From assembly GCA_002354735.1 (NCBI GenBank), contig DEMD01000009.1, positions 348,705 to 412,704 of the forward strand: a stretch of DNA of 64,000 nt, given 5' to 3'. The first letter of the stretch is position 1, and each line of letters starts with the position of its first letter. A program made the translations under genes and the position numbers. This DNA is from Gammaproteobacteria bacterium UBA2679 (GTDB lineage Bacteria > Pseudomonadota > Gammaproteobacteria > Pseudomonadales > Oleiphilaceae). Shown here one piece after another: positions 14,878-23,189 of the stretch. The notes below the pieces were generated by a model that was given only the letters and a program-made list of their open reading frames with translations, ran no database searches and was not told where the DNA came from.

Positions 14878-17800
14878 TGCCCCTGCAGGCCTACCTCGCC
14901 GAACAATTCGAGCAGAGCGGCTTCACTACCGAGGACGCACTCGCCGCCTTCCTCCCATTACTGGCCCAGGTGCTGAGCGACCATCAGGCTGGAAAGGTGG
15001 CACCACTCGAGGGCTTGCAGGCGCTCAATGTCGAGCGTGGCAGCATCTGGTACGAACGCATCAATCACCTGGCGCCACGGCTGCAGCCCGACCGTGTTCG
15101 CGCGATTGACGAAGCCAGGCATCTCGCGATCGATGTCGTCAATCGGCATCAACTGGATATCGACGTGGGTGGTCAGCAGCAGTCAAGACAGGTGAATGTC
15201 CGACTCGCGAACGAAGTGATTACCACGCCGGTCTACGTGCCGGGTTACGTCAGCTGGGAACATCAGCTCGATCATCATGATCCGCTTACCGACATCTTTA
15301 GCCTGGGCATGATTCTCGCCTCATTGTGCTGCAGCCTGGACTTCAACGATGAGAGTGACCTGCGACGCTTCGCCGCCAGCCGCAACAATCTGTTTGCCCT
15401 GCAGCCTGGCATTCATCCTGTGGTGGCCAAGACTATTCTGGGCATGACCGAGTTGAGTCGTCACGTTCGCCTGAGTGATCTTGAAACCATCCAGACGATG
15501 CTGACGAACTATCGCCAGCAGACTGTCGACTTCGATCTTGAGATCAGTCAGATTCCAGGTTTCGAGGCGAAGACCCTGGGGGACCGACAGCAGATCATCC
15601 TGAGCAAGCTGCAGGAGCGACTGTTCGAGATCTCCCGACGTAACCGCCTGTATCACTTCAAGCCAAGCATGCAGAGCCTTAACCTGACGCAGGCTTCTGT
15701 GCCGCTTTCATTCAATGTCGAGAATATTCGGCCTGACGAAATCATGACCTGGACGCCACGACTGCAGGCACAGATCGTCAGGGAAAAGCCGATTGCGCTC
15801 AGTAGCTACCTGAACTTTCACGAAGTCCTCTATCTGCCTGGCTCACTGGACAAAATACGCACAGAGGCCGCCAAGGACCAGAAGGAGTATGGCTTTGCGC
15901 AATTGCGCCTGGTGCTGTGTTTCCTGAACTGGAGCAATCTCAAGGATCAGGACCAGAGCCAGTTGCGGTCGCCGCTGGTATTGCAACCGGTCGAGCTGCA
16001 GAAGAAAAAAGGCGTACGCGACACCTGGTGGCTGAAACCGCTCAGCAGCGAGGCCGAGATCAATCCCGTCATCCGGTATCAGTTCAAGACACTGTTCGGG
16101 GTGAACCTGCCTGAGCGCATCGATCTGCAGGAGACTACGCTGGATGCGCTCTACGACCACCTGCAGCAGCAGATCGCGGCCAGTGAACCTGGCGTGACAC
16201 TCGACAAGATCGAACGCCCCCGAATTGACCTGATCCAGGCTTCGGCGAAGCGCAGGCTGGACCAATATCGCAAGCGGACCCGACTTACTGGCCGCAGCAT
16301 CAGCCGTTATGCCAATCTCGACTACAGCTATGACCCGGCGAATTTCAATCCGTTGGGCATTCGGCTCTTCAATGAATATGTCCGAGCACCGGTGACAGAC
16401 CTGAAGCGAATGGTCAGCGTCCTGCCGATAGCGCAGCAGTATGCGGTAGCGCCATCAGCTGAAACCGTTGCGCAGAACGAGGTCACCGCTCAGAGGCAGT
16501 TTTATCGGCTGCGTGACGATGATGAGCAGAACCCGTATCAGTGGGCCTTCGATCTGTGCAACATGACGCTGGCCAACTTTAAGTATCGCAAGATGTCGCT
16601 GGTCAAGGACTACGCTGAACTGGTGGAGAATCCGCTGGCAAACGATGCGTTCGAAGCGACATTCTCGCTCCAGGCCAGGGAGCTTGCGGCGACGCCCCCG
16701 GCTCCCCTGCCCCTGCAGGCGCGTTATCACGTCGTGCCATGCGATCCGACTCAGACCATGGCAATAGCCCATGCTCGTGCCGGCAAGAGCTACATCATCC
16801 AGGGCCCGCCAGGCACCGGCAAGTCGCAAACCATTACCAACCTGATCGCCGACTACATCATGCGTGATCAGCGGGTGCTGTTCGTGTGTGAGAAAAGGGC
16901 CGCTATTGACGTTGTGTTCCTGCGTCTGAAGCAGAAGGGTCTTGATCCACTCTGCTGCCTGATTCACGACTCGCAGGCGGACAAGAAAAGCTTCGTAATG
17001 GATCTGAAGAAGACCTATGAGGACTTCCTGGCTGCTGGCCATGGCGCCGGTGCAGATCAGGGCCCTGGCGAGGCGGCAAGGCGACGTCAGGATACCTTGA
17101 CCGCCATGGAAGAGGTTCTGGCACCACTGCAGGCATTCAGCGAGCAGACGACAACGGTTCTGGAGCAGGCAGGGGGCAGCCTGCTCCACTTGATGCAAAT
17201 GCTGATAGCGGCACCAGCATCGCATCCCTCGTTGGACCCTGAACAACTCGAGCAGCTGCCGCACTATACCGTGTGGGTGCAAAACCGCTCCACCATTGAT
17301 GGCTTCATACAGCGTCTGGCGCCTTTGCAGCCCTCGCAGGTGTTCAGCGAGCACCCATTGCGCCTGCTGAACCCGATACTGGCTGATCACGACTCACCAC
17401 TGGGGTTGCTGCGAACCACGGTACCCGATGTGCTGCAGAATCTCAGGATGCTTCTCAGCGGGCTCACCAGCCTGGGGTTGCCGGCTGGTAGTTGGGATAC
17501 GCTCGACCATATCGAAGCCATGCTTGTTATCGCGCGACAGCTCGAGCCGCTGAGCCGATGGGGACTACTGGGCTTACTGGACGAACATAGCCAGCAGTTC
17601 AGCGAGTACCAGAAGCTGCAGCGGCAGAAGAAGAAGCGCATGCTGGAGCTGGTCGACAAGCACGAGCAGAACAAGCACTGGAACAGCCGGTTGAGCGCAG
17701 AAGATACCGGCATCGCCCTTGCACAGGCGACACGCCTCGACAGCGTGTTTCGCTTTTTCTTCCCGTCCTACTGGAAGCTGCGAAGCCTGCTCAAACACAG

Positions 17801-20060
17801 CTATGATTTCGCGGCACATGCCATCGCACCCAGCTGGATTCATGTGCTGCAGCAGCTTACACAGGAGCACGAAGCCAGGAAGGCGCTGCAGTCTATTGAG
17901 AGCGAGGCGCAGGAAAGCCTTGGGTTCGATGTGAGCCTTCAGGCTTTCGAGGGCCATGTCGTCGAGGCTCAGCGGATCATGGCCACTCTGGACGGGCCGG
18001 TGCAAGCGCTGCGTCCGACGCTGCAGGACCCGAAGCAAGCCGCTTCGCTGATCTCGCAACTGCTGAGTCTCGAGCTGCCGCTGTCGAACCTGCGACAGGG
18101 GCTCGGGCACATCCTTGTGGATTACCAGGATCTGAATGTAGAAGACCTGCAGGCAGAACTGCTTCAGATGGAAGGTGCGCTGCAGCACAATGTCAGCGAG
18201 TTTCTGTTCGCGCTGAAGCCATTGCGCGAGCTACCCGAACAACTGACGCGGAACTTCCGCCACCAGCCCTGGTCAATCGAACAGCTGGAGCTGATGTCTG
18301 CCGAGCGCAGCCTGAGCCAGGCTCTCAACAGCAATCGCAGCCTGCGAGAACACGATGGCAGCAAACGCCGCCATTATATCGACCGGCTGCGCACGCTCTA
18401 CCAGCAGTGGCAACACCACAACAGCGCAGCCATTCTCGAGACTGTTCGCAACAAGTTCCTCGAACACGTTCGCATCAGCGCCGCGCCAGCTGCACAGCTG
18501 ACCCAGGCGCAGAAGGATTTCAAGAAAGTCTATGCCAAGGGCCGCAGGGAGCTCGAGCACGAGTTTTCCAAATCAATGCGCTACAAGCCTATTCGTGACA
18601 TGGTGGCGTTCGAGTCTGGTGCCGTCATTCGTGACCTGAAGCCGGTCTGGCTCATGAGTCCGCTGAGCGTTTCGGACACCCTGCCGCTGAACAGTCGCAC
18701 GTTTGATGTCATCATCTTCGACGAGGCCAGCCAGATCACCCTCGAGGGTGCGATTCCCTCCCTGTTCCGCGCGCCGCAGACCATAGTGGTGGGCGATCAG
18801 ATGCAGCTGCCGCCGACCAACTTCTTCTCGACACGAACAGACACTGAAGATGAGGTCATGGTGACAACCGACGAGGGCGAGCAGGTCGAGTACGATCTAT
18901 CGAGTAACAGCTTTCTCAATCATGTCGCAAAAAATCTCAAATCCTACATGCTCGGCTGGCACTATCGCAGCCGTTCCGAGCACCTCATCAGCTTTTCCAA
19001 CTGGGCCTTCTATCAAGGGCAGCTGCTGACTGTGCCTGATGAAAAGACCGTGCCGCGTGTTCAGGCGCCGATGACCATATCATCCGCAGCTGATGCCGGG
19101 CACCACATCCAGCACCTGCTCAGCCGCCCGGTCAGCTTTCATCACATGCCCGAAAACGTCTATGACCAACGACGAAACACTGGAGAAGCCGAGTATATTG
19201 CGCAGCTCGTGCGGCATCTGCTGGCACAGGACAAGCCGCGATCCGTGGGCATCATCGCCTTTTCCGAAGCCCAGCAGGATGAAATCGAAAGCGCGCTCGA
19301 TCGCCTCGCGGCCGAAGACAGCGAGTTTGCGCTGCGCTATGAGCAGGAGCAGGAACGTGAGGAGGACGGTGAGTTCGTCGGCTTGCTGGTGAAGAACCTG
19401 GAGAATATCCAGGGGGACGAGCGAGATATCATCATCATGAGCATCTGCTATGGCTACGGCAAGGACCGCAAGATGCGTATGAATTTCGGCCCGATCAACC
19501 AGAGCGGCGGCGAGAAACGACTCAACGTCGCGTTTAGCCGCGCCAAGCACCACATGGTGGTAGTGTCATCGATACAGTCCGTGGATATCACCAATGATTA
19601 CAACGAAGGCGCGAATAGCCTGAAAAACTATTTGCGCTACAGTCAGGCCCTGTCCGCCGGCGATATTGCCAGTGCCAATCAGGTACTGATGGACATCGGC
19701 TTGACCGCTCAACGCAGTAGACCCGCTGCGCCGCCGCCATCGGCGGTTTCGAGTCAGTTGAAATCCGAGCTGGAGGCGCGCGGCTGGCAAGTCGATATCG
19801 CCGTCGGTCAATCGCATTTCAAATGCGATCTCGGTGTGAAAAGGCCAGGCGACGATAGGTATGCCTTGGGCATACTCATCGACTCTGAGCAGTTCTATGC
19901 ACAAAGCGATCTGCTCGAGCGTGAATTCCACAAGCCTGAGCTGCTGAAGAATTTCGGCTGGCAAATCGAGTTCGTACTGACTAAGGACTGGCTGATGAAC
20001 CGCGACCGTGTGCTGGCTACGCTTACTGACGCAATGGGTGCTCCGCCTCACAAAACGTAA
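14874..20060 (+). CDS. Giant SF1 helicase: kinase-like remnant, DUF4011, UPF1/DNA2-type helicase, Vsr-like nuclease
   Basis: A 1728-residue protein starting at an ATG that overlaps the metallopeptidase stop, with AGGAG upstream. Residues about 110-215 resemble the C-lobe of a Ser/Thr kinase (VPGYVSWEHQ, DPLTDIFSLGMILASL) with no lysine or HRD/DFG motifs, so a pseudokinase. Residues about 243-330 fit DUF4011 (KLQERLFEISRRNRLYHF). The helicase has Walker A GPPGTGKS (644-651), DEAS (1283-1286) with GDQMQLPPT, and motif VI LNVAFSRAKHH near 1550, split by about 600 mostly helical residues. Residues about 1625-1722 match the Vsr/MTES_1575 restriction-like fold (SHFKCDLGV, GILIDSEQFY, FGWQIEFVLTKDW). 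Relatives occur in anti-phage systems (COG1112, Mokosh-like). Defence or repair is inference. Confidence 0.88.
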   Translation: MMPLQAYLAEQFEQSGFTTEDALAAFLPLLAQVLSDHQAGKVAPLEGLQALNVERGSIWYERINHLAPRLQPDRVRAIDEARHLAIDVVNRHQLDIDVGGQQQSRQVNVRLANEVITTPVYVPGYVSWEHQLDHHDPLTDIFSLGMILASLCCSLDFNDESDLRRFAASRNNLFALQPGIHPVVAKTILGMTELSRHVRLSDLETIQTMLTNYRQQTVDFDLEISQIPGFEAKTLGDRQQIILSKLQERLFEISRRNRLYHFKPSMQSLNLTQASVPLSFNVENIRPDEIMTWTPRLQAQIVREKPIALSSYLNFHEVLYLPGSLDKIRTEAAKDQKEYGFAQLRLVLCFLNWSNLKDQDQSQLRSPLVLQPVELQKKKGVRDTWWLKPLSSEAEINPVIRYQFKTLFGVNLPERIDLQETTLDALYDHLQQQIAASEPGVTLDKIERPRIDLIQASAKRRLDQYRKRTRLTGRSISRYANLDYSYDPANFNPLGIRLFNEYVRAPVTDLKRMVSVLPIAQQYAVAPSAETVAQNEVTAQRQFYRLRDDDEQNPYQWAFDLCNMTLANFKYRKMSLVKDYAELVENPLANDAFEATFSLQARELAATPPAPLPLQARYHVVPCDPTQTMAIAHARAGKSYIIQGPPGTGKSQTITNLIADYIMRDQRVLFVCEKRAAIDVVFLRLKQKGLDPLCCLIHDSQADKKSFVMDLKKTYEDFLAAGHGAGADQGPGEAARRRQDTLTAMEEVLAPLQAFSEQTTTVLEQAGGSLLHLMQMLIAAPASHPSLDPEQLEQLPHYTVWVQNRSTIDGFIQRLAPLQPSQVFSEHPLRLLNPILADHDSPLGLLRTTVPDVLQNLRMLLSGLTSLGLPAGSWDTLDHIEAMLVIARQLEPLSRWGLLGLLDEHSQQFSEYQKLQRQKKKRMLELVDKHEQNKHWNSRLSAEDTGIALAQATRLDSVFRFFFPSYWKLRSLLKHSYDFAAHAIAPSWIHVLQQLTQEHEARKALQSIESEAQESLGFDVSLQAFEGHVVEAQRIMATLDGPVQALRPTLQDPKQAASLISQLLSLELPLSNLRQGLGHILVDYQDLNVEDLQAELLQMEGALQHNVSEFLFALKPLRELPEQLTRNFRHQPWSIEQLELMSAERSLSQALNSNRSLREHDGSKRRHYIDRLRTLYQQWQHHNSAAILETVRNKFLEHVRISAAPAAQLTQAQKDFKKVYAKGRRELEHEFSKSMRYKPIRDMVAFESGAVIRDLKPVWLMSPLSVSDTLPLNSRTFDVIIFDEASQITLEGAIPSLFRAPQTIVVGDQMQLPPTNFFSTRTDTEDEVMVTTDEGEQVEYDLSSNSFLNHVAKNLKSYMLGWHYRSRSEHLISFSNWAFYQGQLLTVPDEKTVPRVQAPMTISSAADAGHHIQHLLSRPVSFHHMPENVYDQRRNTGEAEYIAQLVRHLLAQDKPRSVGIIAFSEAQQDEIESALDRLAAEDSEFALRYEQEQEREEDGEFVGLLVKNLENIQGDERDIIIMSICYGYGKDRKMRMNFGPINQSGGEKRLNVAFSRAKHHMVVVSSIQSVDITNDYNEGANSLKNYLRYSQALSAGDIASANQVLMDIGLTAQRSRPAAPPPSAVSSQLKSELEARGWQVDIAVGQSHFKCDLGVKRPGDDRYALGILIDSEQFYAQSDLLEREFHKPELLKNFGWQIEFVLTKDWLMNRDRVLATLTDAMGAPPHKT

Positions 20061-20086
20061 CAGTGAGTCCTGGCACGCCGCCTATA

Positions 20087-20119
20087 CTCAGAAATAGCGC
20101 CCTTTTACCTATTTCTGAG
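20087..20119 (+). promoter_or_regulatory. Perfect 11-bp inverted repeat covering the ribosome binding site of the GGDEF-EAL gene
   Basis: CTCAGAAATAG (20087-20097) and CTATTTCTGAG (20109-20119) are exact reverse complements separated by 11 bases. The right arm ends 4 bases before the ATG at 20124 and contains GAG of the only plausible ribosome binding site (GAGAG). In RNA the hairpin would hide that site. No T-run follows, so a simple terminator for the helicase operon is less likely. As DNA it could equally be an operator. Confidence 0.6.
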
Positions 20120-20123
20120 AGTC

Positions 20124-23123
20124 ATGATGTATTTGCGTGCCCTGCTGTATTGTTCCCGCGCTACTTCGCGGGTTCTGGGATTCGTAACCGCCCTCTGCTT
20201 CACCCTCAGCTTCGCAGCATCGGCCGAAGATGCCGTGCCGCTGAGCCTGTTACCAGATTATGCCGGCCTCGCGCTGGGGCCTCATCTCGTGTATCAGACA
20301 GATCAGGATCGAGCGTTGACCGCAGCGGATGTGAGAGATCTGGATGAAGGCTGGACGAGGCTTGCTGGAGACAACCTGAATCTTGGTTTCAACAAGGAGG
20401 TTCTATGGGTTCGCTTCAAGCTGAAGAACGACTCCGCCCAGCTACGCAGCGTGTATCTCGACATCAATTATCCTTTGCTCGATGATATCCGGCTGACGCT
20501 GTTCGACGGACTCACTGGGGAGCCTGTTCAGGTCATCAAGGCTGGCGATGAACTGCCGTTCGCAGAGCGGCCCATACATTTCCCGAATTTTGTCTTCCCT
20601 CTGACTTTGAAAGCAGCTACTGACTATGTGGCTGTCATGCGTATCCAGACCACATCAGCGATGCAGGCGCCACTGACGCTCTGGACCCCCGAAGCGCTTG
20701 CAACCGAAAAATACGGTGAAGGCGAGTTGTTCGGCGCCATCATCGGCATGATCAGCATCATGGCACTGTACAACCTGTTCCTGTGGCTATCGATTCGCGA
20801 AAGCGGCTATTTCTACTATTCCCTGTGTCTTCTCGGGTATATCGGGGTCGAGGCCAGCCTGACCGGTATCGCTTTCAAGCACGTCTGGCCAGACTCACCA
20901 CAATGGGCTCAGATCAGCGTAGTGGTTTCGGCTGGCATTGCCCTGTTTGCGCTGGCAATGTTCACCCAGTGTTTTCTCAAACTGAGTGAACGTTCGGTTG
21001 GCCTGGCCAGGCTCTTCCATATGGAAGCAGCGATCTGTCTCGCCCTTGCCGGCCTGGCCTTTGTTGCGCCGTATCAGATGACCATTCAGCTGACCCTGGT
21101 CATGGTTGCGCTGGTCTCGCTGAGCACCTATGCGACGGGGCTGTATTTCTGGGTGGGTCGACGGATCACGGATGCGCGCTATCTCGTCATCGCATTCACA
21201 CTGTTCACGGTTTTCGCCGTGTATCTCATTCTGAGCAAGTATACCCTTGTCCCGCGAACCTGGCTGGCTGAATACGCCATCCACTTCGGCGCCATTTCAG
21301 TGGTTGCGCTGCTGTCCTTCGCTCTGGCCGACCGGATCAATCGCGAGAAAGTTGCGCGAGAGCAGGCGCAGAAAAATGCAATCGCCAACCTCGAGCGTTA
21401 TCGGGTCATTCACGATGAGTCCATGGAGGGTCGGTTCCAGATCGACAGCAAGGGGCGTTTCCTGTCAGCTAACCCCGCCCTTGCGCGAATTTTCGGTTCG
21501 CAGAGCGTTGAGGAACTGGTTGTTCACCATGCCGACTCCCGGACACTCATGCCAGCGCGCCGAGAGGTTCTCCATGAAACGATGGATCTGTTGACCCGTT
21601 TCGGGAAACTCGATGGTTTCGAGGCGGAATGTCGCCGTGTCGACGGCAGCCTTTTCTGGGTGGCGGTATACGGGCGCGTCATTCATGATCCCCTCACGAA
21701 ATTGCCGTTACTCGAAGGCTCGCTTGTGGATATCACAGATCGCAAGGCCGGTGAGCATAAGCTCAACTATCTCGCTACTCACGATACGCTGACCGGTTTG
21801 CTTAACCGCCTTGAGTTCGAAAAGCGTCTGGAATCAGCGATACAGAATACAAATCGGGTAGACGACAGCCATGCGTTGCTGCTGATGGATCTCGATCAGT
21901 TCAAGATCGTCAACGACACCTGTGGTCACGGCGCGGGTGACCAGCTGCTAAAACAGATCGCTTTGCTGTTTCAACGCCATACCCGTGCCACTGATCATCT
22001 GGCACGGCTTGGCGGTGATGAGTTCGCCATATTACTGCACGACTCGCCATTGGACGAGGCTGCGGAAAAGGCGCAGCGCCTGCGGCAGGACATAGCCGAT
22101 CATCGCTTCAACTGGGAAGACAAAATTTTCAACATCGGCATCAGCATAGGTGTCGTTGCTGTCACAAAGGATGCCGGTACGGTGGGCGAGCTGATGAGCC
22201 TTGCCGATACCGCCTGTTACGCCGCAAAAGACAGTGGCCGGAACCGCGTCTTTGTTCACGATACGGAAAGTGGCGAAATCGTCCGCCGGCAGAACGAAAT
22301 GGAGCTGGTTGCGGTGATTCGAGAGGCCATCGCCAACGATGACCTGATTCTCTACCACCAGAACATCGCAGCCGTGAACGGCACCATCAAGGGTGACCGC
22401 TATGAACTGCTGGTGAGGATGCGCCGGAATGGTGAAATTCTACCGCCGGGCGCATTCCTTCCGGCTGCCGAACGCTACAACATGATCGTCGAACTAGACC
22501 GCTGGGTCATCGAAACCTACTTCCGCTGGCTCTCTGAGAACCCAGACCGTCTGGACAGGCTCGCACAGGCCAACATCAATCTGAGCGGACAGTCAGTGGG
22601 CAATACGGAGCTTACCGCCTTCATACTGAGTGCATTCAGGCGCTATAACATCCCTCCACACAAGATCTGTTTCGAAATCACGGAAAGCGCTGCAGTGGCG
22701 AGCATCAACGAAACGCAAAGTCTCATTGCGACCCTGCGTGAGCTCGGTTGTCGCTTCGCTCTGGACGACTTTGGCAGTGGCTTCGCCTCCTACGGCTACC
22801 TCAAGAGCCTGCCGGTTACCTGTCTGAAAATCGACGGCTGCTTCATTCGTGATTTGCGGACAGATCCGGTAGACCAGGAGATGGTGTCATCCATGACACG
22901 CGTTGCCCACGCCATGGGCATCGAAGTCGTGGCCGAATATGTCGAAACGGCCGGAATCATGGCTATGCTGGATGACCTCAACGTGGATTACGCCCAAGGC
23001 TGGCATATTCACAAACCGGAGTTGCTGGTCGACAGGCACGCGATCGTGTCGGACGCTGCTCCAGTATCTTCTACTTCAACAGCATCCACAGGCCCATGGC
23101 GATCATCATCAGGTTTTCGGTAA
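20124..23123 (+). CDS. 7TMR-DISM sensor with PAS, GGDEF and EAL domains (c-di-GMP turnover)
   Basis: A 999-residue inner-membrane signalling protein. Order: signal peptide (to about 36), periplasmic 7TMR-DISMED2 beta-sandwich (about 45-185), seven membrane helices (about 200-400), PAS with PAC (about 425-545), GGDEF (about 550-715, intact RLGGDEFAI) and EAL (about 735-980). The EAL signature reads YELLVRM rather than EAL, while EITES, DDFGSG and KIDG are kept, so phosphodiesterase activity is likely. It may make and break c-di-GMP in response to an external ligand. The last 18 or so codons run over an antisense gene remnant (23071-23172), so the natural C-terminus may have been altered. Confidence 0.93.
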   Translation: MMYLRALLYCSRATSRVLGFVTALCFTLSFAASAEDAVPLSLLPDYAGLALGPHLVYQTDQDRALTAADVRDLDEGWTRLAGDNLNLGFNKEVLWVRFKLKNDSAQLRSVYLDINYPLLDDIRLTLFDGLTGEPVQVIKAGDELPFAERPIHFPNFVFPLTLKAATDYVAVMRIQTTSAMQAPLTLWTPEALATEKYGEGELFGAIIGMISIMALYNLFLWLSIRESGYFYYSLCLLGYIGVEASLTGIAFKHVWPDSPQWAQISVVVSAGIALFALAMFTQCFLKLSERSVGLARLFHMEAAICLALAGLAFVAPYQMTIQLTLVMVALVSLSTYATGLYFWVGRRITDARYLVIAFTLFTVFAVYLILSKYTLVPRTWLAEYAIHFGAISVVALLSFALADRINREKVAREQAQKNAIANLERYRVIHDESMEGRFQIDSKGRFLSANPALARIFGSQSVEELVVHHADSRTLMPARREVLHETMDLLTRFGKLDGFEAECRRVDGSLFWVAVYGRVIHDPLTKLPLLEGSLVDITDRKAGEHKLNYLATHDTLTGLLNRLEFEKRLESAIQNTNRVDDSHALLLMDLDQFKIVNDTCGHGAGDQLLKQIALLFQRHTRATDHLARLGGDEFAILLHDSPLDEAAEKAQRLRQDIADHRFNWEDKIFNIGISIGVVAVTKDAGTVGELMSLADTACYAAKDSGRNRVFVHDTESGEIVRRQNEMELVAVIREAIANDDLILYHQNIAAVNGTIKGDRYELLVRMRRNGEILPPGAFLPAAERYNMIVELDRWVIETYFRWLSENPDRLDRLAQANINLSGQSVGNTELTAFILSAFRRYNIPPHKICFEITESAAVASINETQSLIATLRELGCRFALDDFGSGFASYGYLKSLPVTCLKIDGCFIRDLRTDPVDQEMVSSMTRVAHAMGIEVVAEYVETAGIMAMLDDLNVDYAQGWHIHKPELLVDRHAIVSDAAPVSSTSTASTGPWRSSSGFR

Positions 23124-23172
23124 GCGAAACAAAGCCGAGCGGCACCTTGCTGTTGCCGCCAACGCAGGCACA
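23071..23172 (-). pseudogene. Remnant of the 3' end of a membrane protein gene
   Basis: Between a TAA at 23173-23175 and a TAG at 23071-23073 (minus strand) there is an open stretch of 33 codons with SKVPLGFVSLTENLMMIAMG followed by LWMLLK. It reads like the final membrane helix and tail of an inner-membrane protein, with no start codon and an immediate upstream stop. It overlaps the end of the GGDEF-EAL gene in antisense. I do not recognise the parent family. It could be coincidence, but the hydrophobic helix followed by LK and a stop looks coding. Confidence 0.3.
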
Positions 23173-23189
23173 TTACTGATGGCAACAGA

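Noticed and set aside
16455..17390. A 311-codon open frame antisense to the helicase gene
   Set aside because: It lies wholly within the helicase Walker A and helical region, and shows no domain; the helicase frame is unambiguous.
13078..20060. Genomic island boundaries around the metallopeptidase-helicase operon
   Set aside because: I found no integrase, tRNA, attachment-like direct repeats or obvious composition change; neighbours are ordinary chromosomal genes.
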